NCBI GenBank assembly: GCA_034411955.1
Contig: DAOUMF010000149.1
Coordinates: 1 to 39,839, forward strand
DNA length: 39,839 nucleotides
Reading direction: 5' to 3'
Source: DAOUMF01 sp034411955
GTDB taxonomy: Bacteria > Chloroflexota > Dehalococcoidia > SM23-28-2 > RBG-16-64-32
The translations under genes were made by a program, and so were the position numbers. Each line of letters starts with the position of its first letter. Within the stretch, counting starts at the first letter, position 1. The notes under the pieces are model-generated. The model worked only from the letters and a program-made list of their open reading frames with translations. It did no database searches and was not told the DNA's origin. Positions 24,869 to 31,670 of the stretch are shown piece after piece.

Positions 24869-25389
24869 ATGACAGGCGAAACCATCCACTCGACCGTTGA
24901 GGCGTGGCTGACCACCATCGGGGCTGAGGGCGTCAGAGGCTTGTCGGCTCTCGGTCTCTGACCTCAGCGAGGGAATGGCGGTGGTCAGGCAAACCAAGAC
25001 GGGCCGCATCCGCAGCGTGCCCCAGGGCCAGAAAGCGCAGAGGGCCAGCTACACTCACTTGGCAACGGGAAGGCCCAGGTGTGAGAACCTGCCGGTCAGT
25101 CGTGATGGCCTCCCCCTGCGCCGGAACACTGTTCGCCTGGCGCCCGACCGTCCGTCCCAGAAGCTGGGGTTTAGGTTGAGCGCCCACGGGTTCCGCCGCA
25201 GCTTCACTACGATGATGCTACGGCGGGGCTGCGACCTTGAGACGCTGAGACAGATGGGAGGGTGGTCTAGCTACGCGATGTTGATGACCTACGCCCACCT
25301 GGCGGCAGATGACCTGAAACGGCCGCACGCCACAAGGAGTCCGCTGGACAACCTATATTACGGATTGAGCCGTAACACGCTCGCGGGTC
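24869..25389 (+). pseudogene. Tyrosine recombinase (integrase) remnant
   Basis: A fragmented phage-type integrase beside tRNA-Arg. A short frame from ATG 24869, with GAGGAGG upstream, gives an N-terminal core-binding-like start (HSTVEAWLTTIGAEG) and stops at 24961. A second frame continues from ~24975 with the catalytic-domain strand QTKTGRIRSVPQ, then SAHGFRRSFTTMMLRRG (His-x-x-Arg), MGGWSSYAM and the Tyr segment LMTYAHLAADDLK. The first catalytic Arg region and much of the N-terminal domain are missing, consistent with an internal deletion. No attR copy of the tRNA 3' end was seen downstream. Confidence 0.75.
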
Positions 25390-25446
25390 GCTCGTCTCCA
25401 TGTAATAGGAAGGCAGCTGACAGCCGATTAGGAGTTTTGCCAACCG

Positions 25447-26208
25447 GTGGGCTTCGTCAAAGGAGCGCAATCGGGCTCGTCCCGTTCCAGAGAACCGCGC
25501 CGCGTGCTCCTGGTAGAGGAGGATGGGGAGACCCTGCGCCTAGCGCGCCAGGCGCTTGAGGCGTTCAAAAGGGCCGAGTTCGTTATCGAGACGGTCACTT
25601 CCTCGCGGGAGCTACGAGATGCACTCGCAGCGCGTGCCTTCGAGGACGAGCTGACCGGCCTCTACAGCAAGCCATTCTTCGTTGAAGCGCTCCGGAACGA
25701 GACTCGCAGGCTCCTGCGGTATGAACGTGACCTCTCGTGTATGATGCTTGCCCTAGATGGCTTGGCGTTGGTCCGCGAGGCTCACGGCCAAGAAACTGCG
25801 GACACAGCACTGAAGCAGGTTGCCGCGTTCGTCCTGAATTCGATTCGCGAGGGGGACGTCGTTGCCCGCTGGGGGCCGGATGAGTTGGGTGTCTTGCTCG
25901 TCGAGACGCCGGCGAGCTTGGGGCGTCGAGTAGCCGAACGCCTCAGATTTGGCATCGCTGGCAGCGCCGTGATCGTAGAGGACCAGCCGCGGTCCATGAC
26001 CGTCAGCGTCGGCATCTGCGCAATCAATCGCCATCATCATCTCCAACCGGACGCGATCCTCGATCGTGCCGTCGCCGCTCTTCGAGAGGCAATGGCCACC
26101 GGCGGGAACCGCGTCTGTTTGGATGCGAATGCCGTAGAAAGCGATCAAGAAGGGCCGGAACGCCGGACGGTCGATCTCGGGCAGCAGTCCGATGTTCAGT
26201 CAGCCTGA
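25447..26208 (+). CDS. Degenerate GGDEF-domain protein
   Basis: A 253-residue protein with a truncated receiver-like start (PRRVLLVEEDGETLRLA) and a GGDEF domain opened by DELTGLYSKPFF. The active-site signature is RWGPDELGVLL instead of GGDEF/GGEEF, so cyclic di-GMP synthesis is probably lost; a binding or regulatory role is possible. The later MTVSVGIC strand is preserved. Starts at GTG 25447. It lies among degenerate genes after tRNA-Arg. Confidence 0.75.
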   Translation: MGFVKGAQSGSSRSREPRRVLLVEEDGETLRLARQALEAFKRAEFVIETVTSSRELRDALAARAFEDELTGLYSKPFFVEALRNETRRLLRYERDLSCMMLALDGLALVREAHGQETADTALKQVAAFVLNSIREGDVVARWGPDELGVLLVETPASLGRRVAERLRFGIAGSAVIVEDQPRSMTVSVGICAINRHHHLQPDAILDRAVAALREAMATGGNRVCLDANAVESDQEGPERRTVDLGQQSDVQSA

Positions 26209-26320
26209 CGCCGAGCGTCTAACGCACTTCGCTCCAAACTGGCGTAATGGGCGTACGCGAGCCACGCCGGTCACGCCGTTGGGGGCTCACTGACCAACCT
26301 GCAATACGCACCCTCCCGTA

Positions 26321-26349
26321 TTGACAATCCGCCCGCACACAGGTGTAGT
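26321..26349 (+). promoter_or_regulatory. Promoter upstream of the small HTH-like gene
   Basis: A perfect TTGACA (26321-26326) and TGTAGT (26344-26349) 17 bp apart, about 115 bp upstream of ATG 26465. The intervening leader has an imperfect dyad around TGGTGCGAGGGCTC/GCTCTCGCACCAG. Confidence 0.5.
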
Positions 26350-26464
26350 GTGAGGCGCCCACTCCCTTTGGGTCTGGTGCGAGGGCTCTCGCCGCACCCC
26401 GCTCTCGCACCAGCTTCTGCTTTACGGGCATCCGCAACGACATTCCCCCAGAAGGGAAGGAGAG

Positions 26465-26701
26465 ATGGCTGGTCAGACATCCCTCCGGCTCGTCTGCTCC
26501 CACGGTGCTGCACTGTTCTACATCGCTCAGCACCCCGACTGCACCATAAGCGACCTGGCCGAAGCATTGGTGGTCACGCGGCGGACGGACAGTTGGGCGC
26601 GTACCATAGGCGCACTGATAACCAGCCGCGTTTTCGCGCGGCGGATCGCTGCCCGCCCCGTTGACACCGGCCCGCCCCGGGGCACAATCGCGGCTCCCTG
26701 A
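26465..26701 (+). CDS. Small winged-helix/HTH-like protein, probably truncated
   Basis: A 78-residue frame. The first ~45 residues (AALFYIAQHPDCTISDLAEALVV) look like the helix-turn-helix of MarR/ArsR-like regulators. After about residue 45 the pattern breaks and the C-terminus is Pro/Arg-rich, as if frameshifted or decayed. AAGGAG lies just upstream of the ATG. Could be a remnant rather than a working regulator. Confidence 0.4.
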   Translation: MAGQTSLRLVCSHGAALFYIAQHPDCTISDLAEALVVTRRTDSWARTIGALITSRVFARRIAARPVDTGPPRGTIAAP

Positions 26702-26758
26702 GCAGCACCCCGCATAATAGCCACGCGAAAGTCAGCATCAGTTGAGAGGGGTGCTCTG

Positions 26759-27118
26759 ATGGACGACAGTCTTACCCTTGAGCAGAAGAAGTCTCGCCGT
26801 GGCCTGCTGGCCCAGGTGGGGGCGGGAGGAGCAGCCGCAGTGGCCGCACTGTTGGGTCGCAGCAACGGGGCCGAGGCAGTGGCCCCCCTTTTTGGCTACA
26901 GCGCCGATGTAGGGGTGGCAGGCGTACAGGGCGACAACGCCGCTGGCGGTGTAGGCGTTAGGGGTGAGAGCATCGGCGGTCAGTCCTCAATGTCCACCGT
27001 CGACGCTCCCTGTGGGGACGTTGGAGTCTATCGAGCCTCCCCACGTTACCGCCGGTCTCCATCACTCATGCGTTGGCGTTGGGTGAAGCTGATCAGCCCA
27101 GGGTCTTCACTCCGCTGA
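26759..27118 (+). CDS. Tat-signal protein, probably truncated
   Basis: A 119-residue frame beginning with a twin-arginine signal (KSRRGLLAQVGAGGAAAVAAL, residues ~11-30) and then a Gly/Val-rich stretch with short repeats such as GVAGVQGDN and GVGVRGES. Similar exported repeat proteins are much longer, and the last ~35 residues here are unrelated and basic, so the gene is likely cut short. The ribosome site region (GAGGGGTGC) can pair with GCACCCC 36 bp upstream. It overlaps the convergent membrane-protein gene by 12 bp. Confidence 0.4.
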   Translation: MDDSLTLEQKKSRRGLLAQVGAGGAAAVAALLGRSNGAEAVAPLFGYSADVGVAGVQGDNAAGGVGVRGESIGGQSSMSTVDAPCGDVGVYRASPRYRRSPSLMRWRWVKLISPGSSLR

Positions 27119-27487
27119 GTAGTGCCCCACAAAGTACAAGAAAATGATCACAATCCCCGCCAACGATGACCCAGCAGCAGCCAGCACCCAGCGCCGGACC
27201 GCCACGTCGTTGTCCTGCTGGCGTGCCAGAGGCACGGCGCTGATCAGCCAGGCCGCCACGAAAGCGCCGAAGGCGATAAGCCCCTTCGCCACCCAGTGGT
27301 GGCCAGCCATGTCCGTCAGGCTGTCCTTGAACCCCGGGCTCACCTCCGACAGGATGGTCATGATCACGATGGCGATCACGGTCACGATCAGCGCGAATGA
27401 CAGCGAGGGTACGCCTATCAAGCGCTCCGTGTCCACATCCTGCCTGGCCATTGCGGGAGTCGCGTCGCGATTCTCTGTCGTTTGCAT
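27107..27487 (-). CDS. Small membrane protein, 3 predicted transmembrane helices
   Basis: A 126-residue integral membrane protein of unknown family, with hydrophobic segments around residues 30-48, 70-90 and 102-122 and two His residues at HHW before the second. GGAGG precedes ATG 27487. It lies 34 bp after the second membrane gene, on the same strand, and is presumably in its operon and under the CsoR-like operator at 28037-28053. I do not recognise a function. Confidence 0.7.
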   Translation of the reverse strand: MQTTENRDATPAMARQDVDTERLIGVPSLSFALIVTVIAIVIMTILSEVSPGFKDSLTDMAGHHWVAKGLIAFGAFVAAWLISAVPLARQQDNDVAVRRWVLAAAGSSLAGIVIIFLYFVGHYSAE

Positions 27488-27521
27488 CTGTCTCCCTCCT
27501 GCGGTTCTTGCGCCTCCGGCC

Positions 27522-27986
27522 TTACGCCGAGACGGCCTCCCTGAAGCCAGCGGATACCAGGTAGCCCATGACTGTCATCAGAAGCCCAATGAGGACGACC
27601 ACGCCACCGAGAGTGTAAACTGCAAACCTCATCAGGCGGTCTTCCTTGAGTCTGTCCGCGTACTGCCACACCAGAGCGGCGGTCACGATGGCAAGGAACG
27701 GCAGGAACAGGAAGAGGTGCTCCTTGGTCTCCATGAACACACCGTGGGCCCACGGCCAAGGGCCTTCGTTGATCACGGGCTTGACCTCATCCCCGTAGTG
27801 GATGACGTAGTACATCCCACCCACCAGCCAGGCTCCGAAGAACATGGCAGTCCCCGCCAGGGCCGCCGCCCGTGCCCTGACGACCGCAGCTCCGCTGGGG
27901 CCCTGCACCACCTCCATCAATACCCAGATGAAGGCCAGGATGCCCAGTTCGCCCAGGCCTATGTGCGCCGCCTTGATGATCTCCAT
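27522..27986 (-). CDS. Membrane protein, 4 predicted transmembrane helices, His-rich
   Basis: A 154-residue protein with hydrophobic segments around residues 10-27, 40-62, 90-107 and 121-145. Histidines at 8, 63, 81 and 90, several next to helix ends, could bind haem or a metal, but no known family motif is visible. ATG 27986 follows GGAGGG by 4 nt. The operator-like palindrome at 28037-28053 sits between its -35 and -10 boxes, so a CsoR-type regulator probably controls it. Function unknown; a role in metal or redox stress is inferred from context. Confidence 0.7.
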   Translation of the reverse strand: MEIIKAAHIGLGELGILAFIWVLMEVVQGPSGAAVVRARAAALAGTAMFFGAWLVGGMYYVIHYGDEVKPVINEGPWPWAHGVFMETKEHLFLFLPFLAIVTAALVWQYADRLKEDRLMRFAVYTLGGVVVLIGLLMTVMGYLVSAGFREAVSA

Positions 27987-28033
27987 CCTACCCTCCTTTC
28001 GGCAGACCGCTCGCCCTAGGTTAATTGTGATAC

Positions 28034-28062
28034 AGTATACTACCAGGCAGTACACGTCGCAA
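28034..28062 (-). promoter_or_regulatory. Promoter with CsoR-like operator (site 1)
   Basis: Minus-strand TTGCGA (28062-28057) and TATACT (28039-28034) are 17 bp apart. The dyad ATACT-ACCAGGC-AGTAC (28037-28053) fills the spacer and touches the -10 box, the classic position for a repressor. The same dyad recurs at 28228-28244 and 29602-29618. Confidence 0.6.
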
Positions 28063-28227
28063 CATCATGCACCTCTGGCCATGCAGCTGTTCGTCGACAA
28101 TGCAGCTCCGCGCCGCGGGACGGGTTGGCGAGCTTGGGACTGTATGGACATGACTCGTGATCCGATCGGGAGGCGGGATACCCGTGCCGCGGGAGCCAAC
28201 GAATGGTTGCGTTGGGGGCAAGATGAT

Positions 28228-28244
28228 ATACTACTACTGGGTAT
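28228..28244 (+). promoter_or_regulatory. CsoR-like operator (site 2) upstream of csoR-1
   Basis: ATACT-ACTACTG-GGTAT, matching the 17-bp dyad of sites 1 and 3 (RTACT, 7 bp, RGTAY). It overlaps a TATACT -10 box at 28227-28232 and ends 17 bp before the csoR-1 ATG, implying autoregulation. Confidence 0.6.
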
Positions 28245-28261
28245 CGACGGAGGTTCTTATC

Positions 28262-28564
28262 ATGGCTCAGGCAGCTCACCACACGCATCAATACCTCTAC
28301 AGCAAGGACAAAGATGTTCTTCTGGCCCGCATGGGCCGCATCGAGGGGCAGGCCCGCGGCATCCGCAAGATGATCGAAGATAACCGCTACTGTCCCGAGA
28401 TCATCCAGCAGCTCACGGCCCTCTCCAGGGCTGCCGGAGAAGTATCACTGCTACTGCTCCAGGACCACATCGAGGGGTGCGTCACGGACGCCATCCAGCA
28501 CGGCCACGGCGAGGAGATGGTCAAGGAGCTCATCTCGGTGGTCCGGCGCGGGCTGCGGACCTAG
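28262..28564 (+). CDS. CsoR-family metal-sensing repressor 1
   Basis: A 100-residue all-helical DUF156 repressor. Cys44, His69 and Cys73 are spaced 25 and 4, exactly as in the Cu(I)-binding Cys-His-Cys triad of mycobacterial CsoR, so copper sensing is likely; related members sense nickel, persulfides or formaldehyde. GGAGG is 8 nt before the ATG. It is divergent from the membrane-gene pair, with operator-like sites at both ends of the intergenic region. The N-terminus is His-rich (HHTHQ). Confidence 0.92.
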   Translation: MAQAAHHTHQYLYSKDKDVLLARMGRIEGQARGIRKMIEDNRYCPEIIQQLTALSRAAGEVSLLLLQDHIEGCVTDAIQHGHGEEMVKELISVVRRGLRT

Positions 28565-28595
28565 GTAGGAAACGGCGCCGGCTCGGCCCCCTTGC

Positions 28596-28615
28596 AGCGC
28601 CTTCTCCGGGGCGCT
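28596..28615. terminator. Hairpin between convergent csoR-1 and SHOCT genes
   Basis: AGCGCC (28596-28601) pairs with GGCGCT (28610-28615) around an 8-nt loop, right at the stop codon of the SHOCT gene. No U-tract is visible. Possibly a weak bidirectional terminator. Confidence 0.3.
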
Positions 28616-28875
28616 CAGGGACCTTCCAGGTCTCTGCTGATCTGCTCGAACTCCTCGCGGCTGATCTCGCCCAGGGCATAGCGCTCCTTGGTGATGTCCA
28701 GAGGGGTCCGAGCCGAGGGGTTGGGCTGCGGGACGTGTGCCTGCCCGGACTCCCGTCGCGTCACGCTCTGGATCGCCCAGACTATTAGCGCGATGATCGC
28801 ACCCCAGAACAGGATCATCATCAGCCCGCCCCACAGCATCCACCAACCCATGCCGTCACCGGTGTGCCACATCAC
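28615..28875 (-). CDS. SHOCT-domain small membrane protein
   Basis: An 86-residue protein: one long transmembrane helix (residues ~10-36, Trp/Met-rich) followed by a linker and a C-terminal SHOCT domain (ERYALGEISREEFEQISRDL). Such proteins are common near metal-resistance and oxidative-stress genes but have no proven activity. Its ATG overlaps the end of the methyltransferase gene by 20 bp, so the two are co-translated. Confidence 0.85.
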   Translation of the reverse strand: MMWHTGDGMGWWMLWGGLMMILFWGAIIALIVWAIQSVTRRESGQAHVPQPNPSARTPLDITKERYALGEISREEFEQISRDLEGP

Positions 28876-29566
28876 TCGTCACCTCCTGTGTTGGCGGGTC
28901 GTGCTCCCCCTGGTCGGACGGTCGCTGCCCGGCCGACCCTCGAATTAGCTTGATGATCCCGAACCCCCGGGACTCGACGGCATCGAGGGATATGCCTGCC
29001 TTGGCCACGTTGGACACCGTGTCCCGATTGACATTGGCCCCGGTCAGGCGAACCGCTATCGGGTTCGCCAGATCCATCAGCCGCCCGACGACGGGGTTGC
29101 GGGCCCGCACGTGCTCTAGGAGGTGGACGCGCCCGCCGTCACGGACGACGCGGCGCACCTCCTGAAGGCCGGCGATGGGGTCCGGGACGGAGCAGAACAC
29201 GAAGGTATCGGCTGCCGCGTCGAAGGCGTCGTCGCGGAAGGGCAGGTGCTCGGCGTCGGCCAGCACGAGGTCCGCGCCACGTCTCAGCCGCTGGGCCCGG
29301 CGGGCGGCCCGCCGCAGCATGCGGGGGCTGATGTCAACGGCCACGGTCCGTGCGCTGTCCGAGTGGTGCGGCATGTTCTTGCCGGTGCCCACACCAATCT
29401 CTAGGACGACCGCCCCGTCCACCTCGCGCCAGAGCCTCCGGCGCAGCTTCCCGAACGCCAGGAGTTCAACGGGGACCTCCATCAGATCGTAGAGGGTCGC
29501 CTGTCGGTCGTAGCGGCGCTGAGTTGCCAGGCTGTCTTCGGTTTGGATCGGCGGGGAAACGGGCAT
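28856..29566 (-). CDS. Class I SAM-dependent methyltransferase in the CsoR cluster
   Basis: A 236-residue methyltransferase of the UbiE/Methyltransf_11 type. Motif I is VVLEIGVGTGKNMPHH, then VAVDISPRMLRRA, LVLADAEHLPFRDDAFD and motif VHLLEHVRA. Start at ATG 29566 (AGGAG 7 nt upstream) rather than the longer frame that would run across the operator to 29623. It is divergent from csoR-2 across the operator-like site at 29602-29618 and upstream of the SHOCT gene. Co-regulation with a metal sensor suggests a metal or metalloid substrate, but this is only inferred. Confidence 0.85.
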   Translation of the reverse strand: MPVSPPIQTEDSLATQRRYDRQATLYDLMEVPVELLAFGKLRRRLWREVDGAVVLEIGVGTGKNMPHHSDSARTVAVDISPRMLRRAARRAQRLRRGADLVLADAEHLPFRDDAFDAAADTFVFCSVPDPIAGLQEVRRVVRDGGRVHLLEHVRARNPVVGRLMDLANPIAVRLTGANVNRDTVSNVAKAGISLDAVESRGFGIIKLIRGSAGQRPSDQGEHDPPTQEVTSDVAHR

Positions 29567-29601
29567 GTCAGGGCTCCTTGATTGCGCTCGAAGGGTGCTC
29601 C

Positions 29602-29618
29602 GTACTACCACGGAGTAT
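29602..29618. promoter_or_regulatory. CsoR-like operator (site 3)
   Basis: GTACT-ACCACGG-AGTAT, the third copy of the 17-bp dyad. It lies between the divergent methyltransferase and csoR-2 starts and overlaps a minus-strand TATACT (29619-29614). It ends 3 bp before the csoR-2 ATG. Confidence 0.6.
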
Positions 29619-29621
29619 ATC

Positions 29622-29945
29622 ATGACGAGACTGTATATGACTACACCCAGGCTGTCAAAGTCCTACGCCGCCGACAAGGCTTCCCTCATCGGGCGGCTGA
29701 ACAGGATGGAGGGCCAGGTGGGAGGCCTCCGGCGCGTGGCGGAGGAGGACCGGTACTGCGTGGACGTCCTCCAGCAGATATCGTCCGCGCGCTCCGCGGC
29801 CGATGCCGTTGCGGGAATCCTTCTGGAGGACCACATCCGTGGCTGCGTGGCCGACGGCATCCACAGCAGGGAGGGTGACGGTGATGGCCGAGGAGATCCT
29901 TGGCGAACTGATGTCGGTGGTCCGGCGCGGCGAGAGCTTAGGTAG
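29622..29945 (+). CDS. CsoR-family metal-sensing repressor 2, apparent C-terminal frameshift
   Basis: The first ~82 residues match CsoR/DUF156 and keep Cys46, His71 and Cys75 in the 25/4 spacing of copper sensors. After codon ~85 the frame becomes Gly/Arg-rich and unlike the family. In the +1 frame the expected ending is present: MAEEILGELMSVVRRGESL from 29884, running to a stop at 29971-29973. This looks like a one-base indel near 29871-29884, real or a sequencing error. The core sensing domain is intact in either case. The annotated coordinates follow the observed frame. Confidence 0.85.
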   Translation: MTRLYMTTPRLSKSYAADKASLIGRLNRMEGQVGGLRRVAEEDRYCVDVLQQISSARSAADAVAGILLEDHIRGCVADGIHSREGDGDGRGDPWRTDVGGPARRELR

Positions 29946-30230
29946 GCCCATCGTTCAAGACCGGGTCCCCTAGGCCGACTTGCTGAGCATTCAATCGCAC
30001 GGGTCGGCAACCAGCCTGCGTGGGCTTCCCAGAGAGCTTGTCGGTAGCAGGCTCGCGCTCCGTCCTGTTCCAGCTCTGGCTTGCTGAGCGCGGTGTCGCA
30101 GGCCTGCAGAAGAGAACCCCCCGGCGTGGCAGGGGATGGGTCGGCGTCAACCGGCCACGTCGAGGGGCTACCGGGGAGGGTCAGCGCGACTGCTGTCCCA
30201 AATGCAACAACGCGACTGCGCAGCTTTTGG

Positions 30231-30413
30231 TTAGCGAGGAAGCGTTCGGCGTACGAATCCTCTCGCGGTTTCTTCAGGCCACCCGGCCCGAATTAGCTCC
30301 TCCACGATCTCCTGTTTGCTCTTGCCTTTCGCGAGAGCAGCGGCCATCACTCTCGCCATCTCGCGAATGGCCTGTCGCTCGTCATGCTCCTGTTGTGATG
30401 ACAGTTCTGTCAT
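30231..30413 (-). CDS. Small UBA-like helical protein
   Basis: A 60-residue protein, almost wholly helical. Residues ~31-55 (SKQEIVEELIRAGWPEETA) resemble a UBA-like three-helix repeat seen in small bacterial hypothetical proteins. GAGGGGG lies 10 nt before ATG 30413 and a good promoter is upstream at 30452-30480. Function unknown. Confidence 0.65.
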   Translation of the reverse strand: MTELSSQQEHDERQAIREMARVMAAALAKGKSKQEIVEELIRAGWPEETARGFVRRTLPR

Positions 30414-30451
30414 AGCCGGATGCCCCCTCGTAAGTATGCCCTACCAACGGG

Positions 30452-30480
30452 ATTCTGCCCCGACCCTGTCGCGTTGTCAA
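30452..30480 (-). promoter_or_regulatory. Promoter of the 60-residue helical-protein gene
   Basis: Minus-strand TTGACA (30480-30475) and CAGAAT (30457-30452) are 17 bp apart, about 39 bp upstream of the ATG. Confidence 0.5.
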
Positions 30481-30561
30481 CCAGCCGTCTCTTCAATTGT
30501 CCGCTATTTCAGCCAGCACCTCCTCGCCAGCCTTGAGACGCCATCGGCGGCGGACGGCCAC

Positions 30562-30589
30562 GTGACATGTTCTGGTAGCGGACTATAAT
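30562..30589 (+). promoter_or_regulatory. Distal promoter-like site upstream of livG
   Basis: GTGACA (30562-30567) and a perfect TATAAT (30584-30589) are 16 bp apart on the plus strand. Transcription from here would give a leader of nearly 300 nt before livG. Confidence 0.45.
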
Positions 30590-30811
30590 GCCGCTTCCCG
30601 CATGGGGAATCGCAGCGAGAGCGTCTCCTCGGCTCGCTGCATTCTGCCTGGTTCGCCGATGCAGCAGTGCAGGAGTACCGCAATCGAGGGGCCTGATGCC
30701 TGCCGTTGCACTCACCTGCCAAGCCGGGGGGCTACTCCGCCGTCGCCAACGCGGCAATCCCTGGACACGATCGAAGCGAATGTCGCATCGCCACAGTCTT
30801 GCGAGCAACCG

Positions 30812-30842
30812 TTGGCATTCCCCGTGCCCCGTCCTCTATACT
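30812..30842 (+). promoter_or_regulatory. Proximal promoter-like module of the liv operon
   Basis: TTGGCA (30812-30817) and TATACT (30837-30842), 19 bp apart, 48 bp before the livG ATG. The CCCGTGCCC segment in the spacer and the overall 31-bp layout match the module upstream of glnA at 14552-14582. GG and GC are 10 nt apart, as at sigma-54 promoters. Confidence 0.45.
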
Positions 30843-30890
30843 AGAGTCGCTTTGCTGGGGCCCGCGAAAGAACCGTCCGAGCGTGATGAT

Positions 30891-31670
30891 ATGCAAGACT
30901 CGGCTCCCATACTTGAAGCCCAGGGCGTCACCAAGTCCTTTGATGGCGTCCGCGCCGTCAACAACTGCACGCTATCTGTCAAGCGGGGCACCATCACCGG
31001 CCTCATCGGACCCAACGGCGCTGGCAAGACCACCCTCTTCAACCTAGTCACCGGTTTTCTCAGGCCCTCTGCCGGCCGCATCCTGTTCCGGGACGAACGC
31101 ATCGATGGACTGCCCCCGCACCGCATATTCCATCGCGGCATCGTCCGCACCTTCCAGATTCCGCGCGAGCTCAAGACGATGACCGTCTTGGAGAACCTCA
31201 TGCTCGTGCCGGCCCATCAGGTCGGCGAGCGCATCTGGAACCCTTGGCTGTTCAGCTTCCGCGTCTCCCGCCAGGAGCGGCGCATATACGAGAAAGCCCT
31301 GGAAGTCCTGGAGTTCGTCAATCTCCTCCATCTCCGCGACGAGTACGCTGCAAACCTTTCGGGGGGCCAGAAGAAGCTGCTGGAACTGGCCCGCACTCTC
31401 ATGTGCGACCCCCAGATGATACTCTTGGACGAGCCCGGCGCCGGCGTCAACCGGGTCCTCATGCGCAGGCTGGTGGAGAACATCGAGACGCTGTGCCGTG
31501 ACCGCGGCATCACCTTCTTCGTCATCGAGCACGATATGGACCTGATCACCCGCCTCTGCAACCCCGTTATCGTCATGAGTCAGGGGGAGTGGCTTGCCGA
31601 AGGATCCCCTGAGGAGATCAAGCGGGACGAGCGGGTGCTGGAGGCCTACCTGGGCGGGCAGTACCGATGA
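30891..31670 (+). CDS. livG: Branched-chain amino-acid ABC transporter ATPase LivG
   Basis: A 259-residue ATPase driving uptake of leucine, isoleucine, valine or related amides. Walker A is GPNGAGKTT, the LivG-specific stretch RTFQIPRELKTMTVLENLM follows, the signature is NLSGGQKKLLELAR, Walker B is MILLDEPGAGV and the H-loop is FVIEHDMDLI. Starts at ATG 30891. The stop overlaps the livF start (ATGA). Confidence 0.94.
   Translation: MQDSAPILEAQGVTKSFDGVRAVNNCTLSVKRGTITGLIGPNGAGKTTLFNLVTGFLRPSAGRILFRDERIDGLPPHRIFHRGIVRTFQIPRELKTMTVLENLMLVPAHQVGERIWNPWLFSFRVSRQERRIYEKALEVLEFVNLLHLRDEYAANLSGGQKKLLELARTLMCDPQMILLDEPGAGVNRVLMRRLVENIETLCRDRGITFFVIEHDMDLITRLCNPVIVMSQGEWLAEGSPEEIKRDERVLEAYLGGQYR

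Larger units (their letters stand above)
30414..30890. other. Intergenic region upstream of livG
   Basis: No coding sequence is convincing in these ~475 bp on either strand. It holds a minus-strand promoter for the 60-residue gene and two plus-strand promoter-like sites for the liv operon. If the first is used, livG would have a ~300-nt leader; I see no recognised riboswitch fold in it, only short GC dyads. Confidence 0.5.

Noticed and set aside
29946..30230. A plus-strand frame with CPKCNN considered as a zinc-ribbon remnant
   Set aside because: The surrounding residues show no ribbon pattern, there is no ribosome site, and base composition is unremarkable. I see no gene in this stretch.
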